Positions 8,323 through 17,547 of a stretch of 64,000 nucleotides of DNA are shown piece after piece. A model generated the notes under the pieces. That model worked only from the letters and a program-made list of their open reading frames with translations, searched no databases and was not told the origin of the DNA. The translations under genes and the position numbers were made by a program. Position 1 is the stretch's first letter. Each line of letters opens with the position of its first letter. The DNA is from an uncultured Clostridium sp. (GTDB lineage: Bacteria; Bacillota; Clostridia; Lachnospirales; Lachnospiraceae): positions 1-64,000 of the forward strand of contig UPYT01000011.1 of the NCBI GenBank assembly GCA_900538475.1. The letters run 5' to 3'.

Positions 8323-9585
8323 CTATTTTAATGCTTCCCGGTAGAACTCTACAAATTCTGTGTAACCTTCTTTTCCAAGCTGTTCCTTCTGGAACTTTTT
8401 ATTCTTGTTCATCTGGGAAACCAGTACCTGAACACCGGCCCGGCGCTCGTCCATGGCCTGCTTCATAATCTGGCTGAACCGGCCAGAATCCATTCCCTTT
8501 TCCACCAGATATGCTTTTCTCACAATACCGTCCTCAACACGGCCGCCCTGCTCCATCAAAATCGTAACAATCCGCTCAAAACCAATGGAAAATCCGCAGG
8601 CCGGGGTATCCTGACCAGTAAATTTGCCGATCATCTTATCGTAGCGGCCGCCGCCTGCCACGGAACCACCAAAGCCCTCCATGGAAACCTCGAAAATCGT
8701 TCCTGTATAGTAAGACATTCCGCGAACCAGAGTGGGATCAAAAGCCAGCTTAAAATCTGTCTCTGCCACCTCTGTCACCGTATCCATAATAGAAGCCAGA
8801 TTCTCTGTCACAGCCACAGGAAGTACCTGAGACAGCTTCTCACCGAGGCTTCGGACAGCTGCCGCATCATCGCCAAGCTCTGCCAGAAGACCTGTATACT
8901 TCTCCACACTCTCTGACTCATATCCCAGCTCCAAAAGCTCTGCGCTGACTCCCTCCAAACCAATTTTGTCCATCTTATCCAGTGTAATAAACACCTGATC
9001 CAGCCCATTCTCCGGGAATCCGCAGTATAAAGCCATTCCCTTCAGAATTTCTCTGTCATTGATCCGCACGGTAAAACCATTGTCCGGACAGATCCTTCCC
9101 AGAGCTGTGGTAGTAGCCAGAATCAGCTCAATCTCAGCCATATTGGTGGCATCTCCCAGAATATCAATATCACACTGGGTAAACTGACGGAACCGCCCTC
9201 TCTGAGGACGATCGGCGCGCCATACGCTTCCCATCTGAAGTGCCTTAAAGGGGCTGGGAAGCTGGGCTCCGTTATTAGAATAATATCTGGAAAGGGGCAG
9301 GGTCAGATCATAGCGCAGACCGCTGTCCGCCAGATCATTCTCTGTCTCTGCTGTCTCCAGATTCAGCTTCTCTCCCCTCTTTAAAATCTTAAAAATCAGC
9401 TTTTCATTGTCCCCGCCCTGCTTGCTGGTCAGGTTCTCAATGTGCTCTACACAGGGAGTTTCCATCTGCGTAAATCCAAAGCTTCGATACGTTTCCTTAA
9501 TCTGGTTCATTACATATTCCCGTACCTGCATTTCTGCAGGCAGAATATCTCTCATGCCGGTAACCGGCTTTTTCTTCAATGCCAT
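8323..9585 (-). CDS. hisS: Histidine--tRNA ligase
   Basis: 420 residues, normal for bacterial HisRS. Class II core with N-terminal KPVTGMRDILP, motif 2 region MGSVWRADRPQRGRFRQF, histidine-A signatures LVRGMSYYTGTIFE and AGGGRYDKMIG, and a C-terminal anticodon-binding domain (GVQVLVSQMN). Follows hemZ by 80 bp; the gap holds a small GC hairpin (TGCCGC/GCGGCA near 9618) and no T-box features, so it is probably read through from upstream. Confidence 0.96.
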   Translation of the reverse strand: MALKKKPVTGMRDILPAEMQVREYVMNQIKETYRSFGFTQMETPCVEHIENLTSKQGGDNEKLIFKILKRGEKLNLETAETENDLADSGLRYDLTLPLSRYYSNNGAQLPSPFKALQMGSVWRADRPQRGRFRQFTQCDIDILGDATNMAEIELILATTTALGRICPDNGFTVRINDREILKGMALYCGFPENGLDQVFITLDKMDKIGLEGVSAELLELGYESESVEKYTGLLAELGDDAAAVRSLGEKLSQVLPVAVTENLASIMDTVTEVAETDFKLAFDPTLVRGMSYYTGTIFEVSMEGFGGSVAGGGRYDKMIGKFTGQDTPACGFSIGFERIVTILMEQGGRVEDGIVRKAYLVEKGMDSGRFSQIMKQAMDERRAGVQVLVSQMNKNKKFQKEQLGKEGYTEFVEFYREALK

Positions 9586-9665
9586 GATATCCTTTCTCCG
9601 TTCCTCTTCTGCATCTGCCGCCCTGCGGCAAGTGCGTTTGCTTATCGATTATACTATTCTCACAG

Positions 9666-11189
9666 TTAAATAGCAATGGTTTTTTCCGAGAGCAGGCGCC
9701 TTTTCCTCTCAATCATTTCATCAATTCGGCTGATATACTGCTCCACGTCTTTTACATTTTCCGCCCGCTCAATGCGGTTTTCCTCTGGAAACAGACGCTT
9801 GGTCGTAGTCCCCGCGCCGCAGCCGATAATGGTCTGCTGCTCCTCCATAATCAGCACATTGTAAATACATGCCTTTCCTGGAGCCGCGTAGCCTACGTTT
9901 TCAAAATTTCCGGCCATATTTTTCTGCCGGTACAGATAATAAGGCTCAAGCCCCATCTCCCGGGCATACTGCGCTGTCAGATCAATCATTTCCTGCGTAT
10001 TGGTAATTTTTAAATCCTTATAAACTTCCTTCATGGTATTCAGCCGTGCTGCCCGCTTAATTGCCAGAGAATGAACGGTTACACTGTCCGGCGCCAGAGC
10101 CTTCACCTCTTCCATGGTCGTCCGCACATCCTCCAGCCCTTCCTCCGGAAGTCCGATAATCAGATCCATATTGATATTGTCAAATCCCATCTCCCGGGCC
10201 ATTTGGAACCGTTCCTTCACATCCTCAACCGTATGGCGGCGTCCAATCAACTTTAAGGTTTCCTCCTTCATAGTCTGAGGGTTGATGGAAATTCTGGTTA
10301 CTCCATGATTTTTCAGCACCTGAAGCTTTTCCCTGGTAATGCTGTCCGGTCTTCCCGCTTCTACCGTAAATTCCTGAACGGTGGAAAAATCAAAGGTTTT
10401 CTTCAGCCGGGTAATCAAAATATCCAGATCCTCCGGAGAGAGAGAGGTCGGTGTTCCTCCGCCAAAATATACCGTATCCAGCGTGCAGCCGCGCTTTTCT
10501 TCTGCCACATAATCCATTTCCCGGAACAAAGCCTCCAGATATTCCCCTGTTCTCTCTTTCCATTTTCCAATGGGGTAAGAGGTGAAGGAGCAGTACAAAC
10601 AAGTGGTCGGGCAGAAGGGAATACCGATATATAAGCTGTAGCCATTTTTATAATCAATGGCTGACAAAAGCTGGCGCTCTCTCTGAGCAATCTCAATGCT
10701 GAGACGTATTTTCTCATCACTGGTAAAATACGTTTCCTTCATGTAGCGGAAAATCTCCTCCGGCAAAGCCCCCTCGGCCAGCTTTGTCATAGCAATTTTC
10801 GTGGGGCGGATTCCAGTCAAAGTTCCCCAGGGAAGCTGCTTTCCTGTCTCCCCCATTAAAAGCACATACAGTCGCCGCTTGATCCTGTTTTTTGTTTCAA
10901 ACCGATCCTCATAATCCACGGAAATCTCCGTGCTTTCACTGGCTGCTTCCCACTCTTTTCTGACCTCCGGCTCCAGATCCTCTGGCACATAAAACCGGGA
11001 AGCTCCCGGAAAACGCAAAGACAGAGAAAATACCTGTCTTTCCTGATTTACCTCTCCCTCTGCATAAAAGCGCACATGTTCCTGGTCATCCTGCTCTTCA
11101 TGAACAAAGGTCTCTCCCGGATAAAATGCCATCAAAAGCTCGCGGATATCCTGCTCATATCCATTATCATTTAATAAAATTCCTATCAT
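9666..11189 (-). CDS. hemZ: Oxygen-independent coproporphyrinogen dehydrogenase HemZ-type radical SAM protein
   Basis: 507 residues. The radical SAM cluster motif C-x3-C-x2-C is in PFCPTTCLYCSF (near residue 177), followed by the glycine-rich SAM contact YFGGGTPTSL and the HemN-like GLPEEGLEDV. The roughly 150-residue N-terminal extension is what distinguishes HemZ from HemN/HemW. It is predicted to oxidise coproporphyrinogen III, although clostridial HemZ substrates are poorly established. Sits between an MBL hydrolase and hisS, its normal clostridial position. Confidence 0.9.
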   Translation of the reverse strand: MIGILLNDNGYEQDIRELLMAFYPGETFVHEEQDDQEHVRFYAEGEVNQERQVFSLSLRFPGASRFYVPEDLEPEVRKEWEAASESTEISVDYEDRFETKNRIKRRLYVLLMGETGKQLPWGTLTGIRPTKIAMTKLAEGALPEEIFRYMKETYFTSDEKIRLSIEIAQRERQLLSAIDYKNGYSLYIGIPFCPTTCLYCSFTSYPIGKWKERTGEYLEALFREMDYVAEEKRGCTLDTVYFGGGTPTSLSPEDLDILITRLKKTFDFSTVQEFTVEAGRPDSITREKLQVLKNHGVTRISINPQTMKEETLKLIGRRHTVEDVKERFQMAREMGFDNINMDLIIGLPEEGLEDVRTTMEEVKALAPDSVTVHSLAIKRAARLNTMKEVYKDLKITNTQEMIDLTAQYAREMGLEPYYLYRQKNMAGNFENVGYAAPGKACIYNVLIMEEQQTIIGCGAGTTTKRLFPEENRIERAENVKDVEQYISRIDEMIERKRRLLSEKTIAI

Positions 11190-11229
11190 TTTATATTATC
11201 CTCACAGATGTTTTCCTCTGAAACAGTTT

Positions 11230-11883
11230 TCAGCGGTTTTTCTTCCAGTACGGCACAACCGGATTGTATATTTTTTCATGGCCAATGGTTGTGGGATCTC
11301 CGTGCCCCGGATAAACCATGGTATCATCGGGAAGCTCAAACAACCGCTCTGCAATGGACCGGACAATCTGCTGAACACTTCCTGTCGGAAGATCCGTTCT
11401 TCCCAGGGACTCTGCAAATAAGGTATCCCCACTGAAGAGCACCTCCTCAGAAGCAAGGTAGTAGCAGACAGAGCCCTTTGTATGCCCCGGCGTAGCCATC
11501 ACCTTCCAGTCACAGTCCAGAAGCTTTACGATCTGTCCATCGCGAAGCAGCTCATCTGCCTCCACAGAAAACTGTTCTGTTCCCATGGTTCCTGACAGAT
11601 TCATAGACGGATCTCTCAGCAGTTCTGTTTCATCCATGTGAGCATATACCTTACAATGAAATGCCCGCCGGATATCATCAACTGCCATAATATGATCAAA
11701 ATGTCCGTGGGTCAAAAGCACTGCCTCCGGCTCCACCTGAAGCTCCCGGCATTTGTTCAGAATATAAGCTCCATTGTCTGCCGGATCTACGATCACCGCA
11801 GACTTTCCGCCCTTTCTGTAAACAATATAGCAATTCGTGCTGACCATCCCCATCACACAGGTCTGTATCCGAAAATCACTCAT
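11230..11883 (-). CDS. MBL-fold metallohydrolase (glyoxalase II-like)
   Basis: 217 residues from the ATG at 11883, which follows AAGGGGAAAC; the longer frame to 11928 adds a basic stretch without its own ribosome site. Zinc ligands are in LLTHGHFDHIMAV (H-x-H-x-D-H), TPGHTKGSVCYY, FSGDTLFAESLGRTD and VYPGHGDPTT. This is the YcbL/GloB-like hydrolase that commonly sits between relA and hemZ in Firmicutes; substrate not proven, hydroxyacylglutathione-type thioesters being typical of the family. Confidence 0.88.
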   Translation of the reverse strand: MSDFRIQTCVMGMVSTNCYIVYRKGGKSAVIVDPADNGAYILNKCRELQVEPEAVLLTHGHFDHIMAVDDIRRAFHCKVYAHMDETELLRDPSMNLSGTMGTEQFSVEADELLRDGQIVKLLDCDWKVMATPGHTKGSVCYYLASEEVLFSGDTLFAESLGRTDLPTGSVQQIVRSIAERLFELPDDTMVYPGHGDPTTIGHEKIYNPVVPYWKKNR

Positions 11884-11990
11884 GATGTTTCCCCTTCTTC
11901 TCTTCTTATATAATTTGAACAGAAGCAAATATCCTCTATCTGCCTCTGTTCTCTCTTTTCTGCGCTCCTATCAAATGCGGCTGCAACTAT

Positions 11991-14270
11991 CTAACCTGCA
12001 GTTCGCTCAATATCCAGAACGCCCTCTATCTGTCTTAATTTATCCGTCAAACGGTTCAGCTCCTCAATCCCTTGGATATCAAAGGTCATGATAATCGTAG
12101 CCTTCCCCTGCTTGCTGATGCGTACATTCATAGAAGTAATATCAATCTGACGCTCCGTAAACACCTTGGAAATGTCTACGAACATTCCAATTCGGTTGTT
12201 GGCATAAATCTGGATTTCCGTGGAATACCGCTCCTTATTGCCTTCTCCCTCCGGCTGCTGCCATTCTGCATCAATCAGACGAACCCGCTCATCGCTGGGA
12301 AGATTAATAATGTTGATACAATCTGTTCTATGAATAGAAATTCCGCGGCCTCTGGTAACAAAACCAACAATCTCATCTCCTGGAACCGGACTGCAGCAGC
12401 GCGAAAAACGCACAGCCACATCGTGGATTCCCTTAACGACAATTCCGCTTTTGGATTTTTTATTTTCAGGAGCTTTTCCTGTCATCTCCTCAATGCCGTC
12501 CAGAATCGCCTTGTCCGTTACCTCTTTTTTCTGCTTCTTGGCCTTTTCATCCAGCATCTTGTTGATGACCTGACCTTCTTTTAATCCGCCGTGTCCAATG
12601 GAAGCCAGAACAGAATCCCAATCCTTAAAAGCATACCGGGCCATAACCTTTTCCTGAAACTCCGGCTTGTTAATCTCCGGATAGTTAATACCCTTGGCCT
12701 TACAATACCGGTCAATCATCTCTTTGCCCTTGGTAATATTGTCTTCCTTAAGCTCTGTCTTAAACCACTGATTGATCTTATTTCTTGCCTGTGTGCTCTT
12801 GACCAGAGACAGCCAGTCCCGGCTGGGACCTTTGGAATTCTGGGAAGTAATAATCTCAATTCGATCGCCGTTCTGGATCACATAATCAATGTTCACCAGC
12901 TTTCCGTTGACTCTGGCTCCTACCATTTTATTGCCTACAGCGCTGTGGATGGAATAGGCAAAGTCAATCGGCGTAGAACCGCTGGGCAGGTTCTTCACAT
13001 CTCCAGTAGGTGTAAAGCAGTACACGCTGTCAGAAAACAGATCCAGGTCGCCCTTAACCATATTCAAAAATTCTTTGGAGTTATCTGCCTCTCTCTGCCA
13101 CTCCAGAATCTGACGCAGCCAGGACAGCTTGGCAGCCTCATCTCCTGCTGCAATCTTACCGCTTCCGCTTTCCTTATACTTCCAGTGAGCTGCAATACCA
13201 TATTCTGCCGTCCGGTGCATCTCATAAGTCCGAATCTGAATCTCAAAGGGCTGGCCGGTACTGCCGATCAGAGTCGTGTGCAGCGACTGATACATATTGG
13301 GCTTGGGCATGGCAATATAATCCTTAAACCGGCCCGGTATGGGCTTGTAAAGCTCATGGATCACACCCAGAGCCGCATAGCAGTCCTTCACTGTCTCCAC
13401 AATAATCCGGACTGCAAACAAATCGTAAATCTGATCCAGGGTTTTGTCCTGGTTTACCATCTTTTTGTAAATGCTGAAGAAATGCTTCACTCTTCCGTCT
13501 ACCCGAGCTTCAATCCCGGCCTCGCGGATATGGGCAGACACCTCGTCTACAATACTCTGTACAAAGGCTTCTCTGGCATCCTTGCGCAGGGAAATCTTCT
13601 CTGCCAGATCATAATAAACCTCTGGCTTCAAATACTTCAGAGACAGATCATCCAGCTCCACCTTGATCTTGGAAATACCCAGCCTGTGAGCAATAGGTGC
13701 ATAAATGTCCATGGTCTCACGAGCCTTTTCCTTCTGCTTCTCCGGCTTCATATACTGAAGAGTACGCATATTGTGAAGGCGGTCCGCCAGCTTAATCAGG
13801 ATCACACGGATATCCTTGGCCATGGCCAAAAACATCTTTCGCAGATTCTCAGCCTGAATCTCCACCTTATCCATGGACCAGGACAGCTGAGTCAGCTTTG
13901 TAACTCCATCTACCAGAAGAGCCACCTCAGCACCGAATTCCTTCTCCACCTCACCCAGAGTCATAATGGTATCCTCTACCACATCGTGAAGAATTCCGGC
14001 AATAATAGTTTCTTTGTCCAGCTCCAGATCTGCCAGAATAATAGCAACACAAAGAGGGTGAATAATATATGGTTCACCCGACTTTCGCTTCTGATCCTTA
14101 TGCGCCTCTCTGGCGATTTTGTATGCTTTTTCAATTTGGGAAATATCATCAGACGGATGGTACTTCCTGATACTTCTGATCAAATCCTGATACAATACTT
14201 CCGGACTGGTAAAGTCCGCAGGATTTTCCAGTTCAATATCCACTCCCGTTTCCAATTGTTTTTCTGCCAT
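11991..14270 (-). CDS. relA: Bifunctional (p)ppGpp synthetase/hydrolase
   Basis: 759 residues with the full Rel domain order: HD hydrolase (AREAHKDQKRKSGEPYIIHP; GILHDVVEDT), synthetase (FKDYIAMPKPNMYQSLHTT near residue 330), TGS (SGSTPIDFAYSIHSAVGNK), a C-terminal region with the SRCCSPVPGDEIVGFVTRGR motif, and ACT domain (NNRIGMFVDISKVFTE). Both catalytic domains keep their key residues, so it should make and degrade the stringent alarmone. A promoter with TATAAT lies just upstream (14308-14336). The opposite strand is unusually open here but that is a codon-composition shadow. Confidence 0.95.
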   Translation of the reverse strand: MAEKQLETGVDIELENPADFTSPEVLYQDLIRSIRKYHPSDDISQIEKAYKIAREAHKDQKRKSGEPYIIHPLCVAIILADLELDKETIIAGILHDVVEDTIMTLGEVEKEFGAEVALLVDGVTKLTQLSWSMDKVEIQAENLRKMFLAMAKDIRVILIKLADRLHNMRTLQYMKPEKQKEKARETMDIYAPIAHRLGISKIKVELDDLSLKYLKPEVYYDLAEKISLRKDAREAFVQSIVDEVSAHIREAGIEARVDGRVKHFFSIYKKMVNQDKTLDQIYDLFAVRIIVETVKDCYAALGVIHELYKPIPGRFKDYIAMPKPNMYQSLHTTLIGSTGQPFEIQIRTYEMHRTAEYGIAAHWKYKESGSGKIAAGDEAAKLSWLRQILEWQREADNSKEFLNMVKGDLDLFSDSVYCFTPTGDVKNLPSGSTPIDFAYSIHSAVGNKMVGARVNGKLVNIDYVIQNGDRIEIITSQNSKGPSRDWLSLVKSTQARNKINQWFKTELKEDNITKGKEMIDRYCKAKGINYPEINKPEFQEKVMARYAFKDWDSVLASIGHGGLKEGQVINKMLDEKAKKQKKEVTDKAILDGIEEMTGKAPENKKSKSGIVVKGIHDVAVRFSRCCSPVPGDEIVGFVTRGRGISIHRTDCINIINLPSDERVRLIDAEWQQPEGEGNKERYSTEIQIYANNRIGMFVDISKVFTERQIDITSMNVRISKQGKATIIMTFDIQGIEELNRLTDKLRQIEGVLDIERTAG

Positions 14271-14307
14271 AGAAAAGCCACCTTTTTATACGCATAGTTA
14301 TTGAATC

Positions 14308-14336
14308 ATTATAATTATTTTTGTCGAAAAAAGCAA
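14308..14336 (-). promoter_or_regulatory. Probable relA promoter
   Basis: Minus strand: -35 TTGCTT (14331-14336), 17-bp spacer, -10 TATAAT (14308-14313), about 38 bp ahead of the relA ATG. It lies in the gap after cbiC, so relA and the downstream block need not depend on the cobalamin operon. Confidence 0.55.
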
Positions 14337-14373
14337 GAAAAAAAAGGTTTTTCGCAAACTTCCTTCCCCTTTG

Positions 14374-15012
14374 TCAGCCTCTGATCAGCTGATACATCAG
14401 GGCATTGCAGACAGCTGCCGCAATATTGCTTCCCCCTTTGCGCCCTTTTGCCACAATACAGGGTGCCGGATCTGCCGCAATCAGCTCCTTCGATTCTACT
14501 ACATTTACGAAGCCTACCGGAACTGCAATAATAAAATCCGGATGAATGCTTCCCTCTTCCATCATTTCATGAAGACGGATCAGAGCCGTGGGGGCATTTC
14601 CAATGGCGAATACTAAAGGGCCTGTAAGCCTTGCTGCATATTCCATGCTGACAAGAGCTCTTGTTACCTCCCGTTTCTTTGCCTCCTCTGCTACCTTCGG
14701 ATCTGCCATAAAGCATACTGCATGGCCGCCCAGCGTTTCCAGGGCTCGTTTATTAATGCCTGATGCCGCCATATTCGTATCTGTCACAATGGTAAATCCG
14801 CCCTTTCTGAAGATTTCCAGAGCTTTTTCTACAGCATGATCAGAAAAATACAGATTTTCTGCATAATCAAAATCTGCCGAGGTATGAATACACCGCTTCA
14901 CTACTGCCAGTTCTCCGGGGCTCCAGCTTCCCTGGGGCATTTCTGATTCAATGATTTCCATACTGCGGGCTTCGATCTCCTCTGGCCGAATCCACTGCAT
15001 TTGTTCTTTCAT
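14374..15012 (-). CDS. cbiC: Cobalt-precorrin-8 methylmutase
   Basis: 212 residues, the usual CbiC/CobH length. Diagnostic segments are RCIHTSADFDYAENL with the conserved histidine, TDTNMAASGINK and a GNAPTALIRLHE turn. It moves the C11 methyl group to C12 to give hydrogenobyrinic/cobyrinic acid. Its ATGA overlaps the cbiP stop, so it is coupled to and last in the six-gene cobalamin run cbiL-cbiH-cobT-cbiF-cbiP-cbiC. Confidence 0.93.
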   Translation of the reverse strand: MKEQMQWIRPEEIEARSMEIIESEMPQGSWSPGELAVVKRCIHTSADFDYAENLYFSDHAVEKALEIFRKGGFTIVTDTNMAASGINKRALETLGGHAVCFMADPKVAEEAKKREVTRALVSMEYAARLTGPLVFAIGNAPTALIRLHEMMEEGSIHPDFIIAVPVGFVNVVESKELIAADPAPCIVAKGRKGGSNIAAAVCNALMYQLIRG

Positions 15013-16601
15013 ACTGTCAACTCTCCTTCTGCCTGTTTCGTCTCATCTGTGTTTTTCGCATCCATTCCCATGATTTCATATATCTTCTTCATATCCAGGT
15101 TTTCCCGCACCAGCTGGGCCAGCCTGTCATACTGTCTCTCCTTATAAGCCCTGCGGCTTTCCTCTGGGCTACTCCACAGAATTCCCTTTTTCTCTGCCAG
15201 GCCAGACAGCAGCTTCCCTGTCCATTCTTCATTATCAAACAGTCCGTGAAGATAGGTTCCAAATACCAGGCCATCCTCCCTGCAAAGGCCGTCTCTTCGT
15301 CCGTCCTCCAGAAAAACTGCTGTTTTCGCATGTTTTTCTTCCGAAGAAATCGCTCTGGTAATCCCCATATGAATCTCATAGCCGGAAATCAAGCTTCCCT
15401 GCCCTGCTGAAAAAATTCCGCTTCCAGCCTGTATGCGGCCTGTGATCCTTGTTCTTGTTTTTCTGGATGCAAATATGGTTTCTGCATGAAGAAGCCCCAT
15501 TCCCTTCATAGAGCTTCCGGGTACCCCCTCTGCTCCTTCTGGGTCCTGAAGGCCTTCTCCCAGCATCTGATAACCGCCGCAGATTCCAATCAGAGGAATC
15601 TTTTTTTCCTCCACCAGGCGAATCACCTCTTCTTCCAGTCCATTTTCCCTCATCCAGGCCAGATCTGCCATGGTATTTTTCGTTCCTGGAAGAATCAGAA
15701 GATCCGGCTGTCCCAGCTGAGAAACACAGCTTACATACCGAAGCCTTGCTCCACTGCCCTGTTCCAGAGGATTAAAATCTGTAAAATTGGAAATATGGGG
15801 AAGGTGAATGACTGCAAGATCCAGATACGGCTGCTCATCTCCTGCTTCTGTCTGATATCCCCGTCTCTTCCCCGCATCCAGCCGTTCTGAAAGACTGTCC
15901 TCATCATCCAGATCGATCTGCTCCATGGGAATGACTCCTACCACCGGAATCCCCACCTTTTCTTCTATCATATCCAGCCCCGGCTTCAGTATTTCCACAT
16001 CTCCCCGAAATTTATTAATAATTAATCCACGAATCCGTTTCTGTTCCTGTGGAGAAAGCAGCTTCACAGTTCCGTAAAGAGAGGCAAATACACCGCCCCG
16101 GTCAATGTCTCCAACCAGAAGAACCGGAGCATCTGCCATTTCTGCCATTCCCATATTTACAATATCATTTTCTCGAAGATTAATCTCCGCAGGACTTCCG
16201 GCACCCTCTAAAACGATTACCTCGTACTGCTCTTCCAAACGGGCAAAGGCGTCTTTGATTACGGGAATCAGCTCCGGCTTTCTCCGGTAGTAATCCATGG
16301 CCTTCATATTGCCAAAAACCTCTCCCATAATCACCACCTGGCTTCCCATATGGCTGGTAGGCTTTAACAGAATCGGATTCATCTCTGCTGCAGGCAGAAT
16401 ACCTGCTGCCTCTGCCTGCATGGCCTGGGCTCTGCCGATCTCCAGCCCGTCATCTGTGATATAAGAATTCAACGCCATATTCTGAGACTTAAAAGGCGCT
16501 GTCCGATAACCATCCTGATGAAAAATCCGACAAAGCGCTGCTGCCAGAAAGCTTTTTCCTGAATTGGACATGGTTCCCTGAATCATAATTTTTTTTGCCA
16601 T
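15009..16601 (-). CDS. cbiP: Cobyric acid synthase
   Basis: 530 residues. N-terminal ATP-binding domain beginning MIQGTMSNSGKSFLAAALCR with the P-loop-like motif, VLEGAGSPAEINLRENDIVN in the middle, and a C-terminal class I glutaminase-like domain with LIGICGGYQMLG (nucleophile Cys near residue 342) and GTYLHGLFDNEEW (His). It amidates cobyrinic a,c-diamide at b, d, e and g using glutamine. Start follows AGGAGG. The last roughly 50 residues are a charged tail. Confidence 0.94.
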   Translation of the reverse strand: MAKKIMIQGTMSNSGKSFLAAALCRIFHQDGYRTAPFKSQNMALNSYITDDGLEIGRAQAMQAEAAGILPAAEMNPILLKPTSHMGSQVVIMGEVFGNMKAMDYYRRKPELIPVIKDAFARLEEQYEVIVLEGAGSPAEINLRENDIVNMGMAEMADAPVLLVGDIDRGGVFASLYGTVKLLSPQEQKRIRGLIINKFRGDVEILKPGLDMIEEKVGIPVVGVIPMEQIDLDDEDSLSERLDAGKRRGYQTEAGDEQPYLDLAVIHLPHISNFTDFNPLEQGSGARLRYVSCVSQLGQPDLLILPGTKNTMADLAWMRENGLEEEVIRLVEEKKIPLIGICGGYQMLGEGLQDPEGAEGVPGSSMKGMGLLHAETIFASRKTRTRITGRIQAGSGIFSAGQGSLISGYEIHMGITRAISSEEKHAKTAVFLEDGRRDGLCREDGLVFGTYLHGLFDNEEWTGKLLSGLAEKKGILWSSPEESRRAYKERQYDRLAQLVRENLDMKKIYEIMGMDAKNTDETKQAEGELTV

Positions 16602-16621
16602 TTTCCGTCCTCCTGTCCTGT

Positions 16622-17434
16622 TCAGCGCTCCATACCTGCTTCTCTGTTCTCTGCCTCTTCTTTCTCCGGCTTCCGGCTCTCCTGTATTGCCTTCCGGTAG
16701 CCGTGGCTGAAGTTCTCATCATACAGCTTAGAAAGCTCAAACTCACCTCCAAGAAAACGTCCCACTGTGATCATGGCCGTTTTCCGTATCCCTGCCTGAC
16801 GCACTCGCTCCCCGATGTCCTTTAAGGTTCCGGTCACAATTTTTTCATCCTCCCAGGAAGCCTTATACACCACTGCTGCCGGAGTTGTTTCCGGATATCC
16901 GCCTTTGATCAGACGGCTGCTCAGCTCGTCCATCTGTCCTACGCTTAAAAAAATCGCCATCGATGCCTGATGAACTGCCAAGGCTTCTATCTGCTCTTTT
17001 TCCGGAACAGGCGTTCTTCCTTCCATTCGGGTAAGAATCACTGTCTGGCTGATTCCGGGAAGGGTATATTCTTTTTTCATGCTTGCTGCTGCTGCCAGAA
17101 AAGAGCTGACTCCCGGCACTACATCATAAGAGATTCCAAGCTCATCCAACTGAACCATCTGCTCTCTGTGAGCTCCGTAAATTGCAGGATCCCCTGTATG
17201 TACCCGGGCTACAGTTTTCCCCTCCTCTTCTGCCTTCTTCATGACAGCAACCACCTCAGGAAGCGTCATTTGGGCGCTGTTATATATTTCTGCATCTGGT
17301 CTGGCCCCTGCCAGAACCTGAGGATTTACCAGAGAGCCGGCATAGATAATCACATCTGCCTCCTCAATCAGCCGTTTTCCCTTCACTGTAATTAAATCCG
17401 GATCTCCCGGTCCTGCTCCGATAAAATGTACCAT
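16622..17434 (-). CDS. cbiF: Precorrin-4/cobalt-precorrin-4 C11-methyltransferase
   Basis: 270 residues; SAM-dependent uroporphyrin-III C-methyltransferase fold with GAGPGDPDLITVKGKRLI at the start, VHTGDPAIYGAHREQM and a typical AMITVGRFLG near the C-terminus. Transfers a methyl group to C11 of the corrin ring. Twenty base pairs separate it from cbiP; 113 bp separate it from cobT upstream, the largest gap in the operon. The final 30 residues are Glu/Arg-rich and probably unstructured. Confidence 0.92.
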   Translation of the reverse strand: MVHFIGAGPGDPDLITVKGKRLIEEADVIIYAGSLVNPQVLAGARPDAEIYNSAQMTLPEVVAVMKKAEEEGKTVARVHTGDPAIYGAHREQMVQLDELGISYDVVPGVSSFLAAAASMKKEYTLPGISQTVILTRMEGRTPVPEKEQIEALAVHQASMAIFLSVGQMDELSSRLIKGGYPETTPAAVVYKASWEDEKIVTGTLKDIGERVRQAGIRKTAMITVGRFLGGEFELSKLYDENFSHGYRKAIQESRKPEKEEAENREAGMER

Positions 17435-17547
17435 ATCCGTCTGCCTTCCTTTCCTGTCTCTCCCAACCCCTGCTTTTCCGGTTTTTCTTGCTTTATCCCT
17501 TTTCCGGTTTTTGTACCGCTTCTGGATTTCCTTTTCCCGGACCTTTC

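Noticed and set aside
9586..9665. T-box leader for hisS
   Set aside because: Only 80 bp, no conserved T-box sequence or specifier stem; the gene is inside an operon.
12591..14297. Long plus-strand open frame (568 codons) opposite relA
   Set aside because: It mirrors relA on the other strand, has no ribosome site or family features, and is explained by relA codon composition.
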